Below, piece after piece: positions 9,236-20,300 of a stretch of DNA of 64,000 nucleotides. Numbering within the stretch: position 1 is the stretch's first letter; each line of letters opens with the position of its first letter. This DNA is from Streptomyces sp. B21-105 (GTDB lineage Bacteria > Actinomycetota > Actinomycetes > Streptomycetales > Streptomycetaceae). A program made the position numbers and the translations under genes. The notes beneath the pieces are model-generated. The model worked only from the letters and a program-made list of their open reading frames with translations. It was not told the origin of the DNA and searched no databases. The DNA lies in the NCBI RefSeq assembly GCF_036898465.1, contig NZ_JARUMJ010000001.1, positions 124,001 through 188,000 on the forward strand. The letters run 5' to 3'.

Positions 9236-9295
9236 GTCTTCACGCCTGTCTTCACGCCTGTCTTCGTGCCTGTCTTCGTGCCTGTCTTCACGCCT
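9236..9295. repeat. five tandem 12-bp units
   Basis: Unit GTCTTCACGCCT repeated five times without gaps; copies 3 and 4 read GTCTTCGTGCCT. It lies 104 bp upstream of the dehydratase start, downstream of the operator. A multiple of three in length, but no supported gene covers it. Confidence 0.9.
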
Positions 9296-9398
9296 TCCCC
9301 CAGGCCGCCCTTCGGGCCTGCCGGCCGTGCCCCGGTCGCCCGTGAGCACCGCGAGCGCATAGCGTCTGGGGCGCTTGCCCGTAGCCGAAGGAGCCCCC

Positions 9399-10439
9399 AT
9401 GGGGAAAGCATGGGCGCAGGAGGCAACCGCCTTCTCCGCAGCGGAAAAATATGATATGAGACTCGACCGCGGCGATATCAGCCGCGCGGAGCGACGACTG
9501 ACCGGTCGGATATGGAGAACCCCGGTCGTCCGCTCCGAGCACTTGGACGAACTCGCCGGCGCGCGCCTCTGGCTCAAGGCCGAGAATCTGCAGCGCGGTG
9601 GATCTTTCAAGGTCAGAGGGGCATTGCTGGCCGTCGAGCAGTTAGCTTCCGCCGGGAGCCGTGGCGTCATCGCGCAAAGCACGGGAAACCATGCGATCGC
9701 GGTTTCCCTGGCGGCTCGCGAGTATCGCTTGCCCGCCATTCTCGTACTGCCTTCCGATGCGGCACCGATCAAGATTCAGAGAATTCGGGAAAACGGCGCC
9801 GAAGTCACTCTCGCCGGCGTCGTGCTCGCCGACCGGGTGGCCATGGTGGAGAAATTACGGAACGTGCACGGATACGACGTGGTGGACCCGTACGAGAATC
9901 CGCACGTGGTCGCCGGACAGGGAACCGCGACCGCCGAGCTGCTCGGTGAAACGTCCGCGAGGGGCGTCGCGCTGGACGCCGTGGTCGTGCCGATCGGCGG
10001 GGGCAGCGCGATCGCCGGCGCCTGTCTGGCCGCCCGGGGGCACGGGGTGGCGGTGGTCGGGGCCGAGCCCGAGACCGTGCCCGCGTTCACCGCCGCGCTG
10101 CGCGAGCGGCAGCCGGTGACCGTGGCCGTGGGGCACACCATCGCCGACGGCCTTCGTCCCGAGCGGATCGGGGCCCTCCCCTTCCGTCTGGCGCAACAAA
10201 GCGTCGCCGAGGTCGTCACCGTGAAGGAAGCGGCCATCGCCGAGGCCCTGTGCGCCGCGTTCCTCGACGCCCGGCTCGTCATCGAGCCCGCGGCGGCGAC
10301 CGCACTCGCCGCGGCCCTGAGCCACGCCGCCGGCTTCGGTAGAGACGTCGGGGTCCTGCTCAGCGGGGGAAACGTCGAACCGGGCCTGGTCGCCTCGCTG
10401 CTGACCGGCCGTGCGGACGACAGCCGCCGCGTTTTGTAG
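9399..10439 (+). CDS. threonine/serine dehydratase-like PLP enzyme
   Basis: 346 residues, fold-type II PLP enzyme without an ACT domain. GGSFKVRGA holds the Schiff-base lysine, STGNHA is the substrate loop, and PIGGGSAIAGA is the phosphate-binding loop. This branch includes catabolic threonine dehydratases, serine racemases and hydroxyaspartate dehydratases, which the sequence alone does not separate. Start chosen at ATG 9399 with GAAGGAG five nt upstream; a TTG at 9375 would place the ribosome site inside the gene. It is transcribed away from the beta-hydroxylase gene and shares its putative operator, so it is probably part of the cluster regulon. It ends facing the NRPS operon with a strong hairpin between. 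Its role in the pathway is unknown. Confidence 0.8.
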   Translation: MGKAWAQEATAFSAAEKYDMRLDRGDISRAERRLTGRIWRTPVVRSEHLDELAGARLWLKAENLQRGGSFKVRGALLAVEQLASAGSRGVIAQSTGNHAIAVSLAAREYRLPAILVLPSDAAPIKIQRIRENGAEVTLAGVVLADRVAMVEKLRNVHGYDVVDPYENPHVVAGQGTATAELLGETSARGVALDAVVVPIGGGSAIAGACLAARGHGVAVVGAEPETVPAFTAALRERQPVTVAVGHTIADGLRPERIGALPFRLAQQSVAEVVTVKEAAIAEALCAAFLDARLVIEPAAATALAAALSHAAGFGRDVGVLLSGGNVEPGLVASLLTGRADDSRRVL

Positions 10440-10537
10440 GGGCCAAAGGACATGCCGGAGACGGCCCGCGACCTGACAGTCAGGCGCGGGCCGCGTCCGT
10501 GTGGCCTCCACCGCGGTGAGCGCCCTTGTCCCTCCCA

Positions 10538-10583
10538 CCGCAGTGCCAGGGCCTGTCCGGGGGATCAGGCCCTGGCACTGCGG
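10538..10583. terminator. perfect 18-bp bidirectional hairpin between convergent genes
   Basis: The arm at 10538-10555 pairs with 10566-10583 without mismatch around a 10-nt loop. It lies between the dehydratase stop (10439) and the stop of the last NRPS gene (10589), so it can terminate both. It shares the core CCAGGGCCTG / CAGGCCCTGG with the hairpin at 7362-7397. Confidence 0.85.
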
Positions 10584-10588
10584 CGCCG

Positions 10589-11384
10589 TCAGTCCTTTCG
10601 TCCCAGCCAGGACGAGACGGCGGCCCACACCTCGCCCAGATTCGCGGGGTCACCCAACTCGTAGTGGGTGCACGGGATACGGGCTTCCGCGATCTCACCG
10701 GTCACATGGGGCTCCCAGAGCTCGCCGGTACGCCCGCCTTCCGGTGTGCTCCCCTCCGCGACGATCAGCAGGGCGTCGCCGTCGAATCGTCCGAACGTGT
10801 GCCCCGGGCGCAGCGACCGGTGGTTCTGGAGCACACGGGCCAGGGTCCGGTACTCCTCGTCCGTCATGGCGCCGATGGCGGTGCCTGCCTCCTGGCGGAC
10901 CACCTCGATCAGGTTCTCGACCTTGGCGTCCAGATCCTCCTTTGGCTCGGCGTCCGGGCCGGCGGGCTCCTGGTCCGTCTGGTCATCCTGGTCCGTCTGG
11001 TCCTCCTGGTCCGGCCGCTGGGACCACGGGTACATGTCCATGATCACCAGGGCGCCGACCTCTTCCCCGGCGGCCCGCAGCTGGATCGCCATCTCGTGCG
11101 CGATCGGACCGCCGTAGGACCAGCCCAGCAGATGGTAGGGACCGCTCGGCTGCACCGAGCGGATCTGCTCGACGTAGTCCGCCGCCATCTCCTCGATGGA
11201 CCGGGCGAGTTCCGTCGTCCCGTCCAGGCCCCGGGCCTGAAGACCGTACAGCGGGATGTCGGGGGCGACGTACCGCGTCAGGGGCATGTAGCACCAGCTC
11301 AGACCGCCCGCGGGGTGTACGCAGAAGAAGGGCGGTTCGCTGCCCTCGGCCCGGATGGGAAGCAGCACGTCGAGCGCGTCCCGT
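10589..11384 (-). other. thioesterase domain (TE)
   Basis: Type I TE following PCP15. FCVHPAGG opens the alpha/beta-hydrolase fold and GWSYGG holds the nucleophilic serine. It releases, and probably cyclises, the 15-residue chain. The lid region carries an unusual acidic/glutamine-rich stretch ([18 protein letters not shown]) encoded by 18-bp repeats at 10970-11014. Confidence 0.9.
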
Positions 11385-14300
11385 ACGGACGACAACGACA
11401 TCCTTTTCATGAGTTCCGCGGTCGTCGGGGCCGCGAACAGGTCACGGACCGCGATCGACACGCCCCGCTCCCGCAGCCGCTCCACCAGCCGGACCGCCAG
11501 CAGGGAGTGCCCGCCGAGGGCGAAGAAATCGTCGTCCACCCCGACCGACTCCACCCCGAGGACCTCGGCGAACGCCGCGCACATGCTCGCCTCCACCGCC
11601 GTGACCTCCCAGCGGGTGGCCTCCTCCCCCGTCGTGCTGTCTGGGACCGGCAGGGCCTTGCGGTCCAGCTTGCTGTTCGGCATCAGCGGCAGCTTCTCGA
11701 TCACCACGACCGCCGACGGGACCATGTATCCCGGCAGCCGGTCCTGGGCCAGTGCCCGTACGGCCTGGGCGAGACCGTCGGTCCCCTCGGCGGCGGCGTC
11801 CCTGGTGGGCACCAGATAGGCGACGAGCCGCTGGTCGCCGGGAGCGTCCTCACGGATCAGCGCCACCGCCTGCGCCACCGAGGAATGCGAGGCCAAGAGC
11901 GCCTCGATCTCCCCCAGTTCGACCCGGAACCCGCGGATCTTCACCTGGTCGTCGGAGCGGCCGACGTACTGCAACTGACCGTCGACGGTCCACCGCACCA
12001 CGTCGCCCGTGCGGTACATCCGCTCACCGCCGCCGCCGAACGGGCACCCCACGAAGCGTCCCGCCGTCAGTCCCGGCCGGCCCAGATAGCCGCGCGCCAT
12101 GCCCTGGCCGGCGATGTACAGCTCGCCCGCCACGCCCGGAGGCACTGGGGCGAGAGCGTCGTCGAGGACGTACACCTGGGTGTTGCCGATCGGGCCGCCG
12201 ATCGACGACGCATCGGCCGCGTCACCCCGGAGCTCCGCGGCGGTCGACCAGACCGTGGTCTCGGTCGGACCGTACAGGTTGGTCAGGGACGGCGTCCTGG
12301 CCAGCAGAGTGCGCGCCAGGTCGCTGGGCAGCGCCTCCGCGCCGATCATCGCGCGCACCCCCGTCCAGTCCACGGGATCATCGGCATCGGCCACCAGGCC
12401 GCGCCACAGGCTCGGTGTGGCGTGCACCATCGTCGTACCGGTGGAACGGATCAGTGCCCGCAGCGCCCACGGGTCGAGCACCTGCTCCTGCGCGGCGAGC
12501 ACCAGCCGGGCGCCGTTCAGCAGCGGCAGATAGAACTCGAAGCCCGCCATGTCACAGCCATGCGTGCTGACCGCGAGGAGCCGGTCCTCGGCGCTCAGCG
12601 TGAACATGTCCTGCATGGACGCCAGGAAGTTCACGATCGCCCGGTGTTCGACGAGCACACCCTTGGGGCGTCCCGTGGACCCGGAGGTGTAGATCACCCA
12701 CATCGGGTGCTCGGGCAGGAGGGCGGCCGTGCGCTCGCCGTGGGCCAACGGGCCACCGGCGAAGCCCGCCAGCTCGTCGACGACGGCGGGGTCGTCGAGG
12801 AGCACCACGGGCACGGCGTTGCGGCCCTCGCTCCCGACCTCGAACTCATGCAGCCTCGTCCGCATGCTCTCGCCGGTCAGCACGCACACCGCGCCCGAGT
12901 CCTCGATCACGTACGCGATCCGGTCGGCCGGGTAGTTGGGGTCGATCGGCAGGTAGGCGGCTCCCGCCTTGATCACGCCGAGGAGCCCCACCACCAGGTC
13001 GACCGTGCGCTCGAAGACGACCGCGACGATCGACTCCGGTCCCACGCCCCGGCCGGTGAGGTACCGCGCGAGGCGATTGGCCCGGGCATCGAGTTCCGCG
13101 TACGTCAACTCCACATCCCCGAAGGTCAGCGCGGTCCCGTCGGGGGTTCGGGCGACCTGCGCCTCGAACAGTCCGACGACTGTCTCACGAGGTACGTCGG
13201 CGTCGGTGTCGTTCCACTCGCTGAGCATGCGCTCCCGCTCGGTCCCGTCGAGTACGTCGACGGCGCTCAGACGTACGCCGGGATCGTCGGCAAGGGCCAC
13301 CAGGACGCGCACGAATCGCTCGGCGATCCGCGAGACCGACTCGGGGTCGAACAGGTCCGCCGCCGCGACCATGGCGCCGCGCATCCCGGCCGGCGCACCC
13401 CCGGCGTCGAACATCTCGGCCACGCTGACGTCCAGGTCGAACTTGACGACCGACGTGGTGAGCGGGCTCTCGCCACGGTCTTCGGCGCGTGCCGGAGCTT
13501 CAGCGCCTGCGGGGACTGCGGGGACTTCGGTGCCTGGGGTGCCTGTGGGAAGAGCTCCGCGACGGGCCCCGAGGCCAGGCAGATCGAGCACCGCACCCGC
13601 CGTGTTCTGCAGCAGCAGCATCACCTGGAACAGCGGATGGCGGGCCATCGACCGGCTCGGGGACAGCTCCTCGACGAGGCGCTCGAACGGCACGTCCGGG
13701 TGGGCGAACGCCCCCAGACCGGCCTCCCGCACCCGCGCCAGCACGTCACGGAAGGTCGGATCGCCCGACAGGTCGGTCCGTAGCGCGAAGGTGTTGACGA
13801 AGTAGCCCACGAGGTCGTCGAGCGCCTCGTCGGTGCGCCCGGCGATCGCCGAGCCGATCGGGATGTCGGTGCCCGCACCGAGCCGGGACAGCAGCACCCC
13901 CAAGGCGCCGTGCAGCACCATGAACATCGTGACGCCCTCGGTCCGCGCCACCTCCTGGAGCCGTGCGTGCGCGTCCGCCGGGATCTCCAACGGCACCCGG
14001 TGCCCCCGGTGGCTCGGCACTTCCGGGCGTATCCGGTCGAAGGGCAGCTCCAGTTCCTCCGGGACGCCGGCCAGCGTCTCGCGCCAGTAGGCGACCTGGG
14101 CGGCGAGCAGACTGTCCGGGTCCTCGCTGTCACCCAGCACCTCGCGCTGCCACAGCGCGTAGTCCGCGTACTGGACCGGCAGCGGCACCCACTCCGGGAC
14201 ACCGCCCTCGCGCCGGGCCGCATAGGCCGTGGAGACGTCCCGGGCCAGCGGGGCCCACGACCAGCCGTCGGTGGCGATGTGGTGGACCACGACCACCAGC

Positions 14301-17300
14301 ACATGCTCCACGGGCCCGGTCTCGAACAGCCAGGCTCGGATGGGCACTTCGGAGGCCAGGTCGAAGGTGTACGCCTCGGCCTCGGCAATCGCGGCCGCCA
14401 GCTCGCCCGGGGCCACGGCGGCCACGGTCAACTCCCAGTCCAGCTCGTCGAGGTCGAGGATGTGCTGGTAGGGGGTGCCGTCAGCCATCGGGAACACGGT
14501 GCGCAGCACCTCGTGCCGGCCGATCACGTCCCGGAAGGCCTCGCCCATCGCCGCGCCGTCCACGCCGCCGGTCAGCCGCGCGGCGACCGGGATGTTGTAG
14601 GTCGCGCTGGGACCTTCGAGCTGGGCGATGATCCACATACGGCGCTGTCCGTACGACAGCGGGGGCTGCTCGGGGCGCGCCCCTGCCGTCAGCGGAGCCC
14701 GCGCGGCGGTGGCTTCGGCCAGGCGGGCGGCGAATCCGGCGACCGTGGGAGCCTCGAAGAGCTCCCGGATCTCGGCTTCGACACCGAGGACGGTACGGAT
14801 ACGGCTGATCAGCCGGACCGCGAGGAGCGAGTGGCCGCCCAGCTCGAAGAAGTCGTCGTCGACGCCGACGCCGTCCAATCCGAGGACCTCGGCGAAGGCG
14901 GCGCACAGGATCTCCTCCCGCACGTTGGCCGGGCCTCGGCCGGCGCCCGCCATGCCCGCGAAGTCGGGGGCGGGGAGAGCAGACCGGTCGAGCTTGCCGT
15001 TCGCGGTCAGCGGCAGCGCGTCGAGGACCACCACCACCGACGGCACCATGTGCTCCGGCAGCCGACCGGCCGCGAACTGACGTACGTGTGCGGAGAGTTC
15101 ACTGTCCGCCGCGTCCTCGTCGTCGGGTACGACGTAGGCCACCAGGCGGGTGTCTCCCGGCGTGTCCTCACGAGCTATCACAGCAGCCTGGACGACCTGC
15201 GGGTGTGCGGTCAGTACGGCCTGCACCTCACCCGGCTCGATCCGGAAACCCCGGATCTTCACCTGGTCGTCCGTGCGGCCCAGGAAGACGACCTGACCGT
15301 CCACCGTCCACTTCGCCCGGTCACCGGTGCGATACATCCGCCCACCGGTAGCGGAGAACGGGTCGGCGACGAACCGCTCCGACGTCAGTCCCGCACGCCC
15401 GACATAACCACGCGCAACACCAGCACCCGCGACATACAACTCACCCGCAACACCCACCGGCACCGGCTGCAACCGGTCATCCAGCACCCAGAAACGAGTG
15501 TTGGCGATCGGCGTACCCACGGGAACCGCCTCGCCCGAAACACGGTCCTGCGTCAGCCGGACGGTCGCGACACCGATCGTGGCCTCGGTCGGACCGTAGT
15601 GGTTGAACACCCCACACTCACCCGCGGCCGCCACCAGCTCCCGCACCCACGACACCGAAGCAGCCTCACCACCCAGCACCAACGACTTCGCCGGCAAGAC
15701 ACCTCCCAGACCACCACCAGCAGACAACGCCGCCAGATGCGAAGGCACCGCCTTGAGATAGTCGATCCGGTGCTCCCTCAGATACGCGGCCACGACAGCC
15801 GGATCCGTCACCGCACCCTCGTCCAGGATGTGCAGCTCACCGCCCGTGGCAAGAGCCGCGAAGACAACCGTGTTACCCAGATCCGTCGCCTGCGCCTGCA
15901 ACAACGCATAACGACCACCCGGCTCACCGAACCCCACCCGCCCCGGAACCGACACCACATAATTCGCCAGACCACCATGGGTGACCGCAACACCCTTCGG
16001 CTGACCCGTCGAACCCGACGTATAAATCACATACGCCAACGCTCCTGCCGGAACGACCACGTCAGGCACGGTCGCCGCAGCCGCAGCAAGCTGCAACTCC
16101 ATCAACGCACCGTCAACCGCCACCAGACGCCCCCGACCAGCCGGAAGCTCCTCGAGAACCTCCTCCGTCGTCAGCGTCAGCACCACACGGCTGTCACGGA
16201 GCATGTACGAGATCCGCTCCGTCGGCTGAGCCGGATCGATCGGCAGATAACCCGCACCCGCCTTCCACACACCCAAAATCCCCGCAACCATCTCCACACC
16301 ACGCGGCAAAGACAGACCGACAACAGACTCCGCACCCACACCCTGGCCAAGCAGATAATGCGCGATCCGGTTCGCCCGAGCGTCCAGCTCCGCATACGAC
16401 ACCGACACACCGTCCGCGACCACCGCCACAGCATCCGGCGTCCGCGCCACCTGCGCCCCGAACACCTCATGCACCGCAACAGCAGGCACAACAACCGCCG
16501 TGTCATTCCACTCACCCACCACCCGACGACGCTCAACCTCATCGAGGATCCGAACGCCACTCAACCGGGACTCCGGCGCCCCGACCAAAGACTCCACCAC
16601 CCGCGCGAAAGCCCCCGCAATCCGCCCGGCCCACTCCGCATCGAACAAGTCCAACGCCACCGTCACCGAACCACGCAGTCCTGCGGGAGCGCCGTCCGCG
16701 TCGAACGCCTCCTGGACCATCACGTCCAAGTCGAACTTGGCCGCTCGCCCACCTGTCGAGACACCTCCGGCGCGTGCGGTCGGCAGATCGAGCACCGCGT
16801 CAATGGTGTTCTGCTTGGTCAGGACCACCTGGAACAGCGGATGCCGGGCCAGCGACCGGCTCGGAGCCAGCTCCTCCACCAGCCGCTCGAACGGCACATC
16901 CTGATGCGCGAATCCGGAAAGGCCCAGCTCCCGTACGCGGGCCAGCACTTCGGTGAATTCCGGGTCTCCGGTCAGGTCCGCCCGCAGCACCAGCGTATTG
17001 ACGAAGCAGCCCACGAGATCGTCCAGGGCTTCGTCCGTACGCCCGGCGTGTGCCGAGCCGATCGGGATGTCGGTTCCCGCGCCCAGCCGGGACAGCAACA
17101 CCGCCAGCGCCGCCTGCAACACCATGAACGTGGTCACGCCCTCGGCACGCGCCAGCTCAACCAGCCGCGCGTGCACCTCGGCCGGGATCACGAGTGGCGC
17201 ACCGTGCCCGCGGTGGGAGGCCACGGTCGGCCGCGACCGGTCGAACGGCAGCGCGAGCTCCTGCGGCGCGCCGGCCATCGTCTCACGCCAGTAGGCGATC

Positions 17301-20300
17301 TGCCGGGACATCAGACTCTCAGCGTCCCGCTCGTCGCCGAGCAGTTCGCGTTGCCAGAGGGTGTAGTCCGCGTACTGCACCGGCAGCGGCTCCCACTCCG
17401 GGGCACGGCCCTCGCAACGCGCCTTGTACGCCTGGGCGAAGTCCTTGGCCAACGGCGCCCGCGACCATCCGTCGCTGGCGATGTGGTGGACGGCGACCAC
17501 CAGCACCTTTTCCTCTTCACCCGCGTCGAAGAAACAGGCTCGGATCGGCACTTCGGTCGCCAGGTCGAACGCGTACTTGGCGGCCTCGACGACGGCGTCG
17601 GCGAGATCCGCGGCCGCGACCTCGACGACAGTCAGGTCCCAGGTCAGCTCGTCGATGCCGAGCACGTGCTGGTAGGGCTCGCCGTCGTCGGCGATGCCGA
17701 ACTTCGTACGCAGCACCTCGTGCCGGCCGATGACGTCCCGCAGCGCCATGCCGAGCGCGTCACGGTCCACGTCACCTGACAGGCGCAGGGTGATGGGGGT
17801 GTTGTAAGTGGCGCTGGGGCCCTCGAGCTGGCCGATGAACCACAGCCGCTGCTGGGCGAACGACAACGGCACGCGCTGCGGACGTTCGGTCGCGGTCAGC
17901 GCCGGGCGTGCCGTCTCGGCGCCGGTCAGGTGGGCGGCGAGTCCGGCGACGGTCGGCGCCTCGAAGAGCTCCCGCAGCGGCACCTCGACGCCCAGCACCG
18001 AACGTACCCGGCTGATCAGCCGTACCGCGAGGAGCGAGTGCCCGCCCAGCGCGAAGAAGTCGTCGTCGACGCCCACGTCCGGCAGGCCCAGGACCTGCGC
18101 GAACGCTCCGCAGAGCAGTTCCTCCTGGGGTGTGACCGGACCACGGCGCGTACCACCGGCCGCGTCGCCGTGGTCCGGGGCAGGAAGGGCCTTGCGGTCG
18201 AGCTTTCCATTGGCGTTGAGCGGCAGCGCGTCGAGGACCACGACGGCGGGGACCATATAGCCCGGCAGCCGTTCGGAGGCGAACTGTCGTACCGCTGTGG
18301 ACGGTTCGACATCCTCGCCGCCCTCAGCCAGTACGACGTAGGCGACCAGGCGCTTGTCGCCCGGGATGTCCTCGCGGACGGTCACCACAGCCTGAGCAAC
18401 CTGCGGATGCGCGACCACAGCCGCCTGGACCTCGCCCAGCTCGATCCGGAAACCGCGTACCTTCACCTGCTCATCGACCCGGCCCAAATACTCGACCTGA
18501 CCATCACCGTTCCACCGCACCAGGTCACCGGTCCGATACAGCCGCTCACCCCCACCGAACGGATCGGCCACGAACCGCTCCGCCGTCAACCCCGCACGCC
18601 CCACATACCCACGCGCCAGACCCGACCCCGCGATATAGAGTTCCCCGGCCACACCCACCGGCACCGGCGACATCGCACCGTCCAGCACATACACCCGGGC
18701 ATTCGAGATCGGCCGCCCGATCGGCACCAGCCCCTCGACATCCACGTCCGTGGACCACGCCGTCGCATACACCGTCGCCTCGGTCGGACCATAGATGTTC
18801 GCCACCCGGGCTTCCGGCAACGCCCCACGAATACTCCCGACCACATCCGCGGTCAGCGCCTCACCCGCCAACACCACCGCCCGCGGCCGCACAGAAAGCC
18901 CACCACCAGCCACCACCTGCGCAAACGCCGACGGCACACCACTGACCAGACTCACCGCCCCCACCCCGGCCCCACCATCAGCCAGCGCCAGCACATCGTC
19001 CACGATCACCACACTGCCGCCCGACACCAACGGACCGAACAACTCGAACACCGACACATCGAAGTTGAACGACGTCGACACCAACACCCGCGAGAAATCG
19101 GCACCGCCGAACTCACCGACCGCCCACGACAACAAGTTCACCACCGAACGATGCTCGACCACCACACCCTTCGGACGCCCCGTCGACCCGGACGTGAAGA
19201 TCACATACGCCGGATTCTCCGGCCGCGGCCCCACGCCGGCGAGGCCACCGCCATCCAGGCGGGCCAGCTCCTCGACCACCGACGGCGCGTCCACCACAAC
19301 CCGCGCCACACCGCCCGGCACCACACCCTCCACCGCCGCCGAAGTCAGCACCACGACAGCACCGGCATCCCCGAGCATGTAACTGATCCGCTCGGCCGGA
19401 TACCCCGGATCAACCGGCAGATACGCACCACCGGCCTTCATCACACCCAGCAACGCCGCCACCGTCTCGACACCACGCCCCATACACACACCCACCACCG
19501 ACTCCGCACCCACACCCCGCCCGATCAGCAACCGCGCCAACCGGTTCGCCCGCACATCCAACTCCGCAAACGACACCGACACACCATCCGCCACCACCGC
19601 CACCGCACCCGGCGACCTCACCACCTGCGCCTCGAACAACCCCACCACCGTCGAAGACGCAACCACAGCCCCGGTGTCGTTCCACTCCGACACCACCTGC
19701 CGCAACCCCGCCTCACCCAGGACCTGGACCGAACTCAACGGCACATCCGGACCACCGGCCAACACCTGCTCAAGCGCTGATACCAGCCCTTCCGCTGCTG
19801 TACGCACCAGCGCACCCACGGACTGCGGATCGACCGGAGTCACCGTGTGGACGTCCAGCGAGACGGAGTCCCCGTTGTCGTCGACCGAGACCATCAGCGG
19901 ATAGTTGGTGCGCTCCCGGACGAATATCCTCCGGATCCCGTCGAGTCCCCCGTCGCGCCTCTCGTCCGCGCCGTCCTCGGAGCGCTCGGAGGCTTCGAAG
20001 CCCTGGCCGATGTTGTGCCGATAGTTGAACAGCGCGGTGAACAGCGGCGTATCGCCCGCCACCCCGCTGGCTCGCTGTGCCACGACGAGGGGCGCGTGCT
20101 CGTGCTCGAGCAGCCCCGCCAGCTGGCCACGCATCCCCGACACCGCAGCCGACACACCCACCGCGTCGGTACGTACCCGCACCGGCAGCGTGTTCATGAA
20201 CGGGCCGGGCACGCGCTCGGCACCCGCCCCGGCGTTCATCCGTCCGAACAGGACCGTGCCGAACACCACGTCTTCTCGGCCGCTGACCGCGGCCAGCACC

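Larger units (their letters stand above)
8994..9398. promoter_or_regulatory. divergent control region, beta-hydroxylase / dehydratase
   Basis: 405 bp without a convincing gene; the short frames across it have a composition consistent with shadows. It holds the ribosome sites of both flanking genes, a StrR-family-type inverted repeat (9157-9185) and five 12-bp tandem units (9236-9295). Promoters for both directions presumably lie here; I could not assign -10/-35 boxes with confidence. Confidence 0.7.

Noticed and set aside
9171..9362. Small plus-strand gene covering the 12-bp repeats
   Set aside because: No ribosome site, Ser/Arg low-complexity translation produced by the repeat, and overlap with the regulatory region.
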